Shown: piece after piece, positions 24,406 through 33,358 of the stretch | How the letters are laid out: the number at the start of each line of letters is the position of its first letter | How positions within the stretch are numbered: the first letter of the stretch is position 1 | NCBI GenBank assembly: GCA_026134085.1 | Contig: JAOQIN010000018.1 | Location: 1 to 33,718, forward strand | Source of the DNA: Candidatus Methanoxibalbensis ujae | GTDB lineage: Archaea; Halobacteriota; Syntropharchaeia; Alkanophagales; Methanospirareceae | DNA: 33,718 bases | Direction of reading: 5' to 3' | Translations under genes and position numbers: made by a program | The notes under the pieces: generated by a model | Told to the model about the DNA's origin: nothing | The model's input: the letters and a program-made list of their open reading frames with translations, nothing else | Databases searched by the model: none

Positions 24406-24933
24406 ATGTTTCTCAGGGAGTGGCGGATAACGGAGATTCTTCCCTGTATAGTGAATCCCGAGTGGAAAAGAATAAAGACAGAGATTTCAGATGACATCGG
24501 TGAGGTTCTTCCTTATCTCAACGCAATAATAAGGGATGCTGTTTATAACCCCAATGGAAAGAGCCTGACTTTCAGATTTAAAGGAATGCTTGTCACTCTC
24601 TTTCCACGAGCTATAAATTTGGCTCAGGTTCCCACACTTGAAGAAGGAGAGTCCGCTTTGAACGAGCTCAGAGACCTGATTAACAATACCTGGGAGAGGA
24701 GGGATGAGATAACTCCTGTTTATGAGAAGAGGACATTAAGAGCGAAGGACATCCTTGATCTTCTCCCAAAGACGAACTGCGGAGAATGCGGTCTTCCGAA
24801 CTGTTTCGCCTTCGCCATGGCCATGGTGAGAGGACAGAGAAAGCTCTCAGACTGCCCCCCTCTTCACGGACAGCAGTACAGGGAGAACATGGAAGCTCTA
24901 AGGGAGCTCCTCAAAACAGTGGGAATAGAATGA
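24406..24933 (+). CDS. Protein with C-terminal CoFeSP-type [4Fe-4S] domain
   Basis: 175 aa; SD GAAGGTG precedes the ATG. The C-terminal 60 residues hold LLPKTNCGECGLPNCFAFAM...LSDCPPL, the CxxC-x4-C-x(n)-C pattern of the [4Fe-4S] domain at the front of the corrinoid iron-sulfur protein (CdhE/AcsC) and related electron-transfer proteins. The N-terminal 115 residues (WRITEILPCIVNPEWKRIKT, LTFRFKGMLVTLFPRAINLA) are not recognised; part looks like a beta-rich region that binds something before handing electrons on. The full corrinoid domain is absent, so it is not CoFeSP itself. It may reactivate corrinoid proteins or act as a small ferredoxin-like partner. Confidence 0.65.
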   Translation: MFLREWRITEILPCIVNPEWKRIKTEISDDIGEVLPYLNAIIRDAVYNPNGKSLTFRFKGMLVTLFPRAINLAQVPTLEEGESALNELRDLINNTWERRDEITPVYEKRTLRAKDILDLLPKTNCGECGLPNCFAFAMAMVRGQRKLSDCPPLHGQQYRENMEALRELLKTVGIE

Positions 24934-25680
24934 TTTATGTAGCTTTGTCCTGCGACCTCCATTGCGTTTTGCGGTGCGCTTAAACGACTGTCTCATTCAG
25001 CATGACATTCCCTTGCCTTTGCGGACGCCCTCAACATACAGGCAGCTCATCTTCCGTTTTTCTTTTCATTTTCAAATTTGGGAAGCAAATATCGCTCAAC
25101 AACATCACATTCAGAGGATAATTTCCATTTCAGGAGCAGGGGAGGATGGTTGGACGGAAGTTGTTCCCTGTGCCTTGAGCCTTGAGATGCCATGCAAAGA
25201 AATAGATGGCTGTGGTAAGCTGTGGTAAGTCTGATGAGGAACTGTAACAGTGATGGGAGAAGATCACATACGCGTCAGGCAAATGCATGAACTGTCTGCG
25301 ATGTGACTTTTATTTTTCATTCTTCGTATTTCCGATTCTCCCTGAAATTCGCCGTCCGCATTCTCAACGCTCCACATTGCTCCACATTCACCGCTCTTCG
25401 TTTTAGTTCGAGGGGAAGGATAAAAACCAAACACATGACAAAACACATGACCACAGCAGCACAGAGCGGATCCGATACTGCTTATGTCGGCTGCCTATCA
25501 GCAGCTCAGTTGTCAACCAAGCGCTTGCAGCTTTGTTATCAACAGCCTGTCAGCCGGCTCATAGAAGCGGTGCAATACGACAGTGCGAGAGGCGTGATTG
25601 TGACGAGGTCTCTGGCGGCTGTCAGATGTGAGATTCGGAAATGGGATAATTGATAACAATTAAATGACGACATATTTAAC
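24934..25680. other. Intergenic with several short tandem duplications
   Basis: No supported gene. Direct duplications: GCTGTGGTAA (25209-25228), GCTCCACATT (25369-25388), AAACACATGACA/C (25429-25452) and, just beyond, CTCAACTGTG (25700-25719). The plus-strand frame 25303-25653 has no SD and no recognised content. Confidence 0.55.
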
Positions 25681-25737
25681 AAATTATTAAATACGAAATC
25701 TCAACTGTGCTCAACTGTGCATCTGAGGTGAGAGGGC

Positions 25738-26865
25738 ATGGGCAACGAGACAGCCTCAATAAGAAAGGAGATGGAGCGGTTGAGCGATGAATACAAGCGG
25801 TTTGTAGGTCGCAAAATCTCGTTTATAGTTGCATCAGTTCTCCTCATTTTCATAACGGCGGGAGTGTCTGTGACTCTTGGTCCTTACGATATTTCATTTA
25901 TTGATGCATACTCCATAATATTTCAGGGAATGCATGATATCATATTTCGTTTTCACAATATTTACGCATTTATTCAGTTTCTTGATGAAAATTACATGGT
26001 GAAGGAGTGGGTTATATGGCAGCAGAGGCTTCCGCCTATTGTGATGGGTGTAATTGCGGGCATATCGCTCGGGATCGCGGGTGCTGAGATGCAGGGAATA
26101 TTGAGAAATCCTCTTGCATCGCCTTACACGCTCGGCATATCATCTGCTGCGGTTTTCGGCGCTGCACTTGCAATAATTATAAATTTGAGCATCGTCCGTG
26201 CTGCTGATGAGCGTTTTCTGATTGTTGTGAATGCATTTTTCTTCGCAATATTATCTTCATCGCTCATATATGGAATTTCAAAAATGAAAAACGCAACTCC
26301 CGAGACAATGATACTTGCCGGTATCGCAATAACCTATCTTTTCATGGCGCTCACTCAACTTCTGAAATATTTTGCACCTGCTGAGGAGGTGAAAGAGACT
26401 GTTGTGTGGTCTTTCGGCGCTTTGAGTGCGAATTGGAGTGAGATTCTCATATCATTTGTTATTGTTCTTCCTTGTGTTCCTGTACTCATGCTGAAAGTCT
26501 GGGATCTGAATGTGATGAGTGCGGGAGATGAGGTGGCGAAGAGCCTTGGTGTTGATGTTGAACGCACGAGACAGTTATGTTTCTTTCTTTCATCATTCCT
26601 CACAGCCGGCACCGTCTGCTTTACAGGTCCTATAAGCTTCATAGGGCTCGTCTCACCGCATATATGCCGCATGGTGATAGGTGCTGACAACAGATTCCTC
26701 GTTCCTGCATCGGGACTCTTCGGTGCAGCATTGCTCATCGCCGCAGATACTGTTGCGAAAATAGTGATATCCCCTGTCATAATTCCGGTGGGTATAATAA
26801 CAGCATTCATGGGTGTTCCGCTTTTCCTCTACCTCATACTCAGGAGAAGCAGGGAGTATTGGTGA
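25738..26865 (+). CDS. FecCD/BtuC-family ABC importer permease
   Basis: 375 aa with nine or ten hydrophobic helices. Family signatures are PPIVMGVIAGISLGIAGAEM, RNPLASPYTLGISSAAVFG and GPISFIGLVSPHICRMVIG, plus a coupling-helix region before FLVPASGLFGAALLIAADT. It forms the channel of a type II importer for iron-chelate, heme, cobalamin or similar metal-organic compounds. An unusual 45-residue insert lies between the first helix and the WQQRLPPIV segment (HDIIFRFHNIYAFIQFLDEN). SD GGTGAGAGG precedes ATG 25738. The ATPase follows after 48 bases; no binding protein is present in the window. Confidence 0.9.
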   Translation: MGNETASIRKEMERLSDEYKRFVGRKISFIVASVLLIFITAGVSVTLGPYDISFIDAYSIIFQGMHDIIFRFHNIYAFIQFLDENYMVKEWVIWQQRLPPIVMGVIAGISLGIAGAEMQGILRNPLASPYTLGISSAAVFGAALAIIINLSIVRAADERFLIVVNAFFFAILSSSLIYGISKMKNATPETMILAGIAITYLFMALTQLLKYFAPAEEVKETVVWSFGALSANWSEILISFVIVLPCVPVLMLKVWDLNVMSAGDEVAKSLGVDVERTRQLCFFLSSFLTAGTVCFTGPISFIGLVSPHICRMVIGADNRFLVPASGLFGAALLIAADTVAKIVISPVIIPVGIITAFMGVPLFLYLILRRSREYW

Positions 26866-26913
26866 TGGTGAGATGATGCGGACATCGCTGATGCGGGACG
26901 GGAGGGATCTGAA

Positions 26914-27705
26914 ATGGTGAAGCTGCGGATAAAAGATGTTGAATTCAGCTACGGAAGCAATCCAGTGCTTGAAGGCGTGAGCTTTGATGTAAATGATGGA
27001 GAAATCCTCGGAATCATCGGACCGAACGGAGCGGGAAAATCAACACTTCTGAGGTGTATGAACAGAATTTTAAAGGTGAGAAAAGGCGTTATTATGATAG
27101 ATGGCAGGAATATATCAGATTTCAGCAGAATTGAATTGGCGAGGATAATGGGATATGTTCCTCAAAGCACACATCAGATATTTCCCAATACTGTTTTTGA
27201 TACTATATTAATGGGGAGAAGACCTCATTTGGGATGGAAATGTGGCGAAATTGACATAAAAAAGGTGCTTGAGACCATAGAAATGCTGAATATTGTTGAT
27301 CTTGCCATGCGAGACATCACAGAGCTCAGCGGAGGTCAGCAGCAGAAGGTTTTCATCGCGAGAGCTCTCGCTCAGGAGCCTGAAGTTCTAATTCTGGACG
27401 AGCCAACTTCAAATCTTGACATAAAACATCAGCTTGAAGTTATGAACATAATAAGTAAGATAGTGAAGGAGCGCGGTATAACAGCTGTTATGGCAGTTCA
27501 CGATCTCAATCTCGCATCAAGATATGTTGATCGCATCATAATGATGCATGCAGGCAAGATTTTTGCCGTCGGAAATCCTTCGGATGTGCTGACTGAGGAA
27601 AACATAAGAAAGGTATACGGTGTTGAAGCGATTGTCGGCGAGCATGATGGCAGACCTTTCATACTGCCCATCCGCCCAGCCGATACGGGAACTCATGATT
27701 CCTGA
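26914..27705 (+). CDS. FecE/BtuD-family ABC importer ATPase
   Basis: 263 aa. Walker A is GPNGAGKST, Q-loop GYVPQ, ABC signature LSGGQQQKVFIARAL, Walker B VLILDEPTSNLD and switch histidine AVHDL. It closely follows the pattern of iron-chelate/cobalamin importer ATPases (ILMGRRPHLGW is typical). SD GGGAGGG lies 6 bases before the ATG. It pairs with the permease just upstream. The next gene, methanogenesis marker 12, starts 63 bases later on the same strand, so the three may be co-transcribed. Confidence 0.92.
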   Translation: MVKLRIKDVEFSYGSNPVLEGVSFDVNDGEILGIIGPNGAGKSTLLRCMNRILKVRKGVIMIDGRNISDFSRIELARIMGYVPQSTHQIFPNTVFDTILMGRRPHLGWKCGEIDIKKVLETIEMLNIVDLAMRDITELSGGQQQKVFIARALAQEPEVLILDEPTSNLDIKHQLEVMNIISKIVKERGITAVMAVHDLNLASRYVDRIIMMHAGKIFAVGNPSDVLTEENIRKVYGVEAIVGEHDGRPFILPIRPADTGTHDS

Positions 27706-27768
27706 TTTCGCCTGGATATGTGTTTGTGTTTAAGTTTTGTGTTTAATTCGTGTTTAGATGAGAAGGAG

Positions 27769-28767
27769 ATGATTTTCATAGGTGTGGACCACGGCACCAC
27801 GGGTATCAGATTTGCGTGTATATCCGAAGGAGCGAGGGAGGCAGTTTATGAGCTCTCACGCGAAGATGCTGCGGGAATGAGCACACATGAAATCATGAAT
27901 GCGATAGAGAAAGGGCTGAACATATCATTTGATGATGTGGGACTGGTGGCACTCACATACTCAATGGGCGACGGCATCTCTCATGTAACAGATATACGCT
28001 CCGTTCCTATGAGAGGGCTTCGTGAGGAAGAAACCGCGGCAGGAAAGCGGGTGGGAGGCGGCACTCGTGTGTTTGATGCTTTCAGGTCATCGGATATGCC
28101 TGTTGTCCTCATTCCTGGAATTCATGCTGATTTGGAATGTGTTGACTGGCGAATGCGGTTCCTGTCACACGGTGCAAGCCCCGATAAAGTGTGCGTCGCA
28201 TATCACATATTCAAAAGAGGATACAGGAATTTCGTGTTCGCTGACATAAGCTCAAACACAGTCTCAGTTGCTGTTGCGGAAGGCAGGATAAAAGGTGCCA
28301 TTGACGCATGCATATTTGCTCCTGGACTCATACACGGACCACTTGACCTTCAGCTGCTGCGAGATGTTGAGAGAGGCAGGATGAGCGCAAACGAGGCCTT
28401 CTCAAACGCAGGCGTCCTCCGCAAGTTCGGATTCAGGCGGGGAATTGAGAGAGACAAAGCCTTTGAGACAATTGCGTTGTTCGCTGCAATGGAAATATCA
28501 GCACTACTCGTCTTCCTTCGCTCACTGCAAACGCACTCCTCACCGCAAGCGGCGCATGTGTTTCTTACAGGCTCAGTCGGTGAGAGCGAATGGATGAGAA
28601 AACGCATAAGCGAGATACTGAAATCCGGATGGGATGAGTGCCGTGTGCACAAAGTCTCAAAGAACAGTGCCGCCATAGGTTGTGCGGAGATCGCAAGAGA
28701 TGTTTTCAACGGCGAGGTGAATATACTCGGAATCCCGGTATGCAGACAAATGCCTCGCAGATTTTGA
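27769..28767 (+). CDS. Methanogenesis marker protein 12
   Basis: 332 aa from ATG 27769; the frame opens at 27718 but that extension (CLCLSFVFNSCLDEKE) is unlike the family. The N-terminus, MIFIGVDHGTTGIRFACISE, has the phosphate-1 loop of the sugar-kinase/Hsp70 (ASKHA) fold, as do VFADISSNTVSVAVAEGRI and HVFLTGSVGESEWM. The family is found almost only in methanogens and their methane/alkane-oxidising relatives; its biochemical role is unknown. SD AAGGAG touches the ATG, unusually tight. Position after a corrinoid/metal-type importer is suggestive of a shared cofactor theme. Confidence 0.85.
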   Translation: MIFIGVDHGTTGIRFACISEGAREAVYELSREDAAGMSTHEIMNAIEKGLNISFDDVGLVALTYSMGDGISHVTDIRSVPMRGLREEETAAGKRVGGGTRVFDAFRSSDMPVVLIPGIHADLECVDWRMRFLSHGASPDKVCVAYHIFKRGYRNFVFADISSNTVSVAVAEGRIKGAIDACIFAPGLIHGPLDLQLLRDVERGRMSANEAFSNAGVLRKFGFRRGIERDKAFETIALFAAMEISALLVFLRSLQTHSSPQAAHVFLTGSVGESEWMRKRISEILKSGWDECRVHKVSKNSAAIGCAEIARDVFNGEVNILGIPVCRQMPRRF

Positions 28768-28784
28768 GTTTTATCTTCCCGTTG

Positions 28785-28876
28785 CTTGCAAGACCCCATG
28801 CGTAAGGGGATACGCAAAGGGAGGTGGGGGGTAGTTAAGTTTAAATTAGAAACTAATAAGCCTTAGGGATGTTCCC
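28785..28876 (+). mobile_element. Left end of the IS200/IS605-type TnpB element
   Basis: CCCCATGCGTAAGGGG can form a hairpin, followed by GGAGGTGGGGGGTAGTT. The GTAAGGG ... GGGGTAGTT string also occurs at the right end (30062-30078), as expected of the hairpin-bearing ends of these elements. The precise boundary is uncertain. Confidence 0.55.
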
Positions 28877-30026
28877 ATGAGAAAGGAAGTTCAACTAACT
28901 GTGGTAGGAAAGGTTTTCAGACCGAACAGGAAGAAGGTTTTAGCCCTGAACTGTTTGGAAGAATATTTTAAGCTTGTGAAGTTGCATCTTAGCCTCAATT
29001 CAACATCAAAGACATTCTTGCACAGAAACACCTATGAAAAAGCAAAACAACTATTCAACCTGAACACAGCCCTAATTCAGACAGCAAGAGATAAAGCTGT
29101 AGAAATCCTAAAGAGCTTCAACGAAAAGAAGAAAGAAGGCAAGGTTAAGACTGAGAGACCAAAGCTAAAGAGAATTTCAATCCGCTTTGACAAGCGTTGC
29201 TTTTGCTAAAACAACAAATAAGCTAACTCCCTATTGGCTAACTCTAATAATCGTAAAGAGAGAGTAACTTTGCAGTTTTCGGTAAAAAACAGCAAAAGTG
29301 AAGAAACCTTACAAGGAAAGTGGCAGTTCTGCACTGTTGAAATGCTAAAGAGAAACGGGGAGTGGTATGCTCATTTTGTCCTTAGGAAAGAGGTTGAGCT
29401 AATCGATGAACCAGAAACTTGGTATAGATTTGGGTGAGCGGAATGTTGCTACTGCTGTTGCCATCTCCAAGCAAAATCCTAAACCAATGAAGGGTAAATT
29501 CTGGAGCGGAGCAAAGATAAGGGAAATTAGAGGAAAATATGCACACATCAGAAGGAATTTGCAGAGAAAGAAAAGATTGGACTTGGTTAAGCAGATTGGT
29601 CATAAGGAGAAAACAATAGTAAACCAACAACTGCACATAATAGCAAATGAAATCATAGCCTACGCTAAACAGTTCGAAAAACCAGTAATAGCTATGGAGA
29701 AGCTTGATGGAATTAGAGAGAACATGAACGGTTCAGCTAAGCTAAACAGAAGGTTACATACTTGGAGCTTTCAAAAATTACAGCAATACATTGAATACAA
29801 AGCTAATTTAGAGGGAATTCCCATAGTATATGTTAACCCAAAGAATACTTCAAAAAGATGTTATAGATGCAGGCATGTTGCCCAAGTCAATGGAAGAGAA
29901 TTTAGATGTCCAAAATGTGGTCTGGTCTACAATAGAGACTTGAATGCTACAATAAACATAGCCCATGCCTTAAAGAGAGGGGATGGGGGAGCTGTGAACC
30001 CCCTGAACTCCCAGATGAAGTCCTGA
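28877..30026 (+). pseudogene. tnpB: TnpB (RNA-guided nuclease family) with frameshifts
   Basis: The sequence covers a whole TnpB of about 380 residues in pieces. Frame 1, 28877-29209, is the N-terminal domain and ends at TAA after ISIRFDKRCFC. A short stretch, 29199-29250, continues in another frame (FAKTTNKLTPYWL). Frame 1 resumes at about 29234-29437. A third shift leads to 29406-30026. The nuclease centre is intact in the last piece: LGIDLGERN (RuvC-I Asp), AMEKLDGIREN (RuvC-II Glu), zinc ribbon CYRCRH and CPKCG, and NRDLNATINI (RuvC-III Asp). The first two shifts compensate one another, so only the third separates the halves. No TnpA transposase accompanies it. Either recently inactivated or sequencing indels. 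Confidence 0.8.
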
Positions 30027-30079
30027 TGCAAAGTCAGGATGGAACGGGAGAAGCCTCGTCCGTAAGGGCGGGGTAGTTC
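29985..30079 (+). ncRNA. Omega-RNA (reRNA)-like 3' end of the TnpB element
   Basis: Three consecutive hairpins overlap the tnpB stop: GGGGG...CCCCC at 29985-30003; TCCTGA-TGCAAAG-TCAGGA at 30021-30039; and CCTCGTCC-GTAA-GGGCGGGG at 30054-30073, with a GNRA-type loop. In TnpB elements the RNA from this region guides the nuclease, and the flanking host DNA beyond the right end (from about 30080, TTGCTGCATTCGCGCTCATG) supplies the guide. The structure argues that the RNA part is still intact. Confidence 0.6.
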
Positions 30080-30096
30080 ACTTGCTGCATTCGCGC

Positions 30097-31122
30097 TCAT
30101 GACAGCGCCCTTATCAGATTGATTATTGCTGTTAAGATGTCATCAATGGTTATGCCAGTTATGCCATCAACAGCATCCGTTGGATTTCTGTCTGTTGCGA
30201 TGTTTGGGTTTGTTGCGATGTTTGTGTTCATGTCTGAGGAAGGCGAATTGGATGCTGTTGTTGTGATGCATAGATTTTCTGTTTCGTGATTGTTCAAGCC
30301 GTTTTTGAATGTTGCTTTGAAGCATATCATTCCGGTGCCTTTTATATCCGTGTAAAAGTGTGCTTTTTCGGCCTTACCCGCGGGGATATCGCCTATATAA
30401 ACTGTTTTATTGTGATCCGCTATTTCAATGTTCTCCTCGCTGACAACCTCAACAAACACTGAGCTCACATCGCATATGCCTCTGTTCACAACTTCAACCT
30501 CTATGACCTCCGGCGAGATTTGCTTTGCAAGTATTCTAAGCGGATCACCGCAGACGACCACGGGAACCCAGTATCTGATGTCCCTGCCGCATCCTCTGTC
30601 ATCTGCACATTCCACTTTACCGATGAACTTGAGCATGTATATGCCCTCTCTCGCAGGAGCTTTTATCTTGAAGGCGAGCTCGGTCTCCTTACCGGGACCG
30701 ACAACTTCCGCCGCAGAATATCTGTTGTAAACTTTGAAATCTCTCTCAACTATGTATGCTTCGCTTATCAGCGCATTCATTGAGTATGTTGTTGTGGTTT
30801 CAATATCAAATTTGTAATCATTATGGCTTTCTTCAAGCATGTTTATCCTTTTATCCACAGGTGAATCCTGTGCGTTTTCAAGCGTTATCCTGAGCACTCC
30901 AACATCTCCCGTCATGAAAACCTCGGGATCGGTCTCATATCCGGTGACTGTGAGCGCTGGAACTGGGTCGGGAGCAGTATCACATTTTTCCAGCATGTCA
31001 TACACGCCCTCCGCCTCGCCTGCCGCTGTGCTCATTGTGCTGAGAACTGTGCTTGTTATGCTGATTATGCTGAGAACAATCAGAAATATAATACTCCTGC
31101 GAAACAGCTTACAAAACAACAT
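30097..31122 (-). CDS. Secreted COG1361-type surface protein
   Basis: 341 aa. The N-terminal helix SIIFLIVLSIISITSTVLST is a signal peptide. Two beta-sandwich domains of the S-layer/CARDB-like COG1361 kind follow: GVLRITLENAQDSPVDKRI and ELAFKIKAPAREGIYMLKF, then IEVEVVNRGICDVSSVFVEV. A threonine/asparagine-rich linker (about 295-320, with an 18-bp DNA repeat giving NIATNPNIATD) precedes a hydrophobic C-terminal helix (IDDILTAIINLIRALS) that probably anchors it. CDT, CADDRGCGR and CGD could form disulfides. It lies just beyond the TnpB right end, so its gene tail is close to the insertion site. Confidence 0.7.
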   Translation of the reverse strand: MLFCKLFRRSIIFLIVLSIISITSTVLSTMSTAAGEAEGVYDMLEKCDTAPDPVPALTVTGYETDPEVFMTGDVGVLRITLENAQDSPVDKRINMLEESHNDYKFDIETTTTYSMNALISEAYIVERDFKVYNRYSAAEVVGPGKETELAFKIKAPAREGIYMLKFIGKVECADDRGCGRDIRYWVPVVVCGDPLRILAKQISPEVIEVEVVNRGICDVSSVFVEVVSEENIEIADHNKTVYIGDIPAGKAEKAHFYTDIKGTGMICFKATFKNGLNNHETENLCITTTASNSPSSDMNTNIATNPNIATDRNPTDAVDGITGITIDDILTAIINLIRALS

Positions 31123-31336
31123 TTCGCATCACTTCACGATACACGATGCATTTATACAGCTTCTCCTGCCTCAGTCTATTGAGCTTCGATAAGTGAATGC
31201 CTCCTGTACCATCCTCCTTCATCGCTTTGTTTGCCACTTCAATCAAACGATTGTGGAGCAGTCCGCACTCAAGCTGTTCTTGCGGTTCGGCTTCTGTGGC
31301 TTTTGAGGGACAGATTCCGAACTTGCGGCTGAGCAT
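31109..31336 (-). CDS. Small hypothetical protein (75 aa)
   Basis: The frame from ATG 31336 encodes a basic helical protein (NRLIEVANKAMKEDGTGGIH, LNRLRQEKLYKCIVYREVM) and overlaps the start of the surface-protein gene by 14 bases. No SD and no family recognised. Composition looks protein-like and the overlap suggests coupling, but the promoter of the divergent UPF0280 gene lies directly ahead of it. Confidence 0.35.
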   Translation of the reverse strand: MLSRKFGICPSKATEAEPQEQLECGLLHNRLIEVANKAMKEDGTGGIHLSKLNRLRQEKLYKCIVYREVMRNVVL

Positions 31337-31357
31337 TTGAGCTATCTGATCATTGAA

Positions 31358-31369
31358 ACTATAAATAAA
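31358..31369 (+). promoter_or_regulatory. TATA promoter of the UPF0280 gene
   Basis: AACTATAAATAAAC is centred about 33 bases before ATG 31397, and no SD is present, consistent with a leaderless or nearly leaderless transcript. Confidence 0.4.
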
Positions 31370-31396
31370 CAGATCAAATTCACTGCTTCCACTCTT

Positions 31397-32146
31397 ATGC
31401 AGAGACGATATATATTATGCATGGATGTGCTGCGTGTGCATTTTCGCCTGAAGGAGACCTCGGTATGGATAACAGCGGAGGACGAAAGACATGTTGAAGC
31501 AGCCGAGGATGCGCTGATAGAGCATCGCAGGCATCTTGAGTCCTATGTCAAGCGGAATCCGTTTTTTCTCATCACGATTGAACGCTACACATATGATGAG
31601 CGTGAGTGGGATGAGATGCCCGATGTTGTGAGGAGGATGGTCTCCGCTGCGAACAAATTCAACATAGGACCCATGTCAGCAGTTGCAGGAGCGCTTGCTG
31701 AGCTCGCGGTTGAGCGTATGAGGGATGAAGGTGCATCATTCGCAATCGTTGATAACGGAGGAGATATTGCAATTCTCACAGATAGAGAGGTGCTTGTTGG
31801 CATTTATGCGGGTGATGACAACCCATTTTCAGGTAAAATTGCCATAAGAATAAGGTCTGGCGATAAAATCATAGGAGTGTGCACATCTTCTGCAACTGTA
31901 GGGCATTCAATCAGCTTCGGAAACGCAGATGCAGCAACTGTCATAAGTGATGGCGCCTCACTCGCAGATGCAGCCGCCACCGCACTGTGCAATGCGACAT
32001 CCGATGTTTCATCTGTCAGGCGCGCATTCAATGTCGTCAGAGGCATAGACGGCATTCGGGGCGCACTTGTGATAATCGGAGATGTGCTCGCGAAATGGGG
32101 AAATGTTGAAATCGTCAGGACAAACAACAGCGCTCCATTACAGTGA
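31397..32146 (+). CDS. UPF0280 family (ApbE-like) protein
   Basis: 249 aa from ATG 31397; 31337 and 31421 are alternative starts, and the TATA position favours 31397. Family signatures are FFLITIERY, MSAVAGALAELAVERM, AIVDNGGDIAIL, GVCTSSATVGHSISFG and DAATVISDGASLADAAATAL, the last part resembling the flavin-transferase ApbE fold. It is widespread in methanogens and relatives; its role is unknown, with a flavin or related cofactor implied by the fold. Together with marker 12 it marks this stretch as methane-metabolism-linked core genome. Confidence 0.85.
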   Translation: MQRRYILCMDVLRVHFRLKETSVWITAEDERHVEAAEDALIEHRRHLESYVKRNPFFLITIERYTYDEREWDEMPDVVRRMVSAANKFNIGPMSAVAGALAELAVERMRDEGASFAIVDNGGDIAILTDREVLVGIYAGDDNPFSGKIAIRIRSGDKIIGVCTSSATVGHSISFGNADAATVISDGASLADAAATALCNATSDVSSVRRAFNVVRGIDGIRGALVIIGDVLAKWGNVEIVRTNNSAPLQ

Positions 32147-32150
32147 GATG

Positions 32151-32360
32151 TTAGAAATCCTCTGCGCAAACAGGATGTCCTTCTCGCAGAAAGTGCAGCC
32201 GCAGGTGAAAGGAATGCTCTCCGAAAAGTGGAATGGTATCCTCAGCTTCGCCCCTCTTCAAGACCGCTCTCACCCTGCTGAAATCAACGACCAAGTCAAG
32301 TCTCCTCTCCTTCTCCCTCTTCACCCTCTTCAGCTCCTCAACTAGCGGCTCTATATCCAT
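32151..32360 (-). CDS. Small hypothetical protein (69 aa)
   Basis: Convergent with UPF0280, stops 4 bases apart. ATG 32360 has GGGAGGAG about 15 bases upstream, rather far. The product starts with a charged helix (EELKRVKREKERRLDLVVDF) and ends FLREGHPVCAEDF. Not recognised. The compact convergent arrangement and composition favour a real gene. Confidence 0.45.
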   Translation of the reverse strand: MDIEPLVEELKRVKREKERRLDLVVDFSRVRAVLKRGEAEDTIPLFGEHSFHLRLHFLREGHPVCAEDF

Positions 32361-32466
32361 CTTTTTTGCTCACTCTCCTCCCTGAAGCCAGCCAATAAGC
32401 TCGCTTCAAGAAGGAATCAGCACTCAATAATCTCCAATCTCCTGCCAAAGAGCCATATCTGCTTCC
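32361..32466. other. Short intergenic gap, nothing recognised
   Basis: No ORF, hairpin or repeat stands out. Confidence 0.4.
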
Positions 32467-33358
32467 TCACACACTTCGGTTATTTCCTTCAGCTTCCTTA
32501 TCTCCTCTTTCAGATGCTTTTTTCCGCTTTTCACCCTCAAAAAAAGATTTCTGAACTTTAAATGACAACAACATCAGGAGATTTTGAACCTGCTGACCTG
32601 AACACAATATAACCCCTCTTCCTAAGCTCGTGAACAGCTCTAATTTGATGTAGCCTTGTAATTCATACCTTTCCAAAATGTCTTTTAATCCCTCAATTCC
32701 CGGCATTCTTTTATCATCAAAGCCCCCTAATAACTGAAAATATGAAAAAGACCTCTCTTTACCTCTTTCAACAATTGAAATCGCCCTCATCACAGCCCTT
32801 TCCCCATACCTCTTGAGAAGCTCTGAAATCTATCTCTTCATCGCTTAAGAAATTCTCCTGAAATACTCACTGATAAAGAAAGAAATTTTCTTTCCTTCAT
32901 TTTTTTCTTTTTTTCATTGTTTTCTTTAGATTTTCTCCTTTCTTTCTCTGAAGGGACTTTCAAGCAATCATTTGTCATATTTCTTGTGAAACCTCTTTCG
33001 CATTTTTTGCTCGAGATTCGCCCTAATGTGAGAAATTCAGGTCCTTTCTCACGACTTTTGACATATCTTTTGCTTCAACATTCCACTCATTCGCATCGTT
33101 TATCCAGTAGATTTTCCTTTCACTGTCAAAATTTAAGATTTTTAAAGAGCAAATCTTCTCAATCTCTCGCTTCACATGCCTCCTGTCAATCCCTGCAACC
33201 TTGAAATCTTTCCTTTCAAGCAGAGCATAGTTTTTCTGGCATCCTGAAGAAAGCCTCAAAATCAGCAGAATTATCCTGATTTGCCTTTTCGCTAAATCCG
33301 ATGTGATCAATTTTTCAAGAATTCTGTTATCTACTTTTGTGAATCCCATCGTTTTCAT
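32467..33358 (-). pseudogene. Broken phage replication protein O-like gene
   Basis: The intact front part, 33023-33358, begins MKTMGFTKVDNRILEKLI and continues QIRIILLILRLSSGCQK...HVKREIEKICSLKIL. This is the winged-helix N-terminal domain of phage lambda O-like replication proteins ('GFTKV-N-x-(I/L)', 'R-x-(T/S)-x-G'). The frame ends at 33023. Further along the minus strand FLSDEEIDF, then after a frameshift LLKRYGERAVMRAISIVERG and SFSYFQLLGGF resemble the C-terminal part, where relatives have an 'S/NY-x-x-G-I-L' block. A frameshift near 32830 and the stop at 33023 break it. The ATG at 33349 could be the start. Confidence 0.5.
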
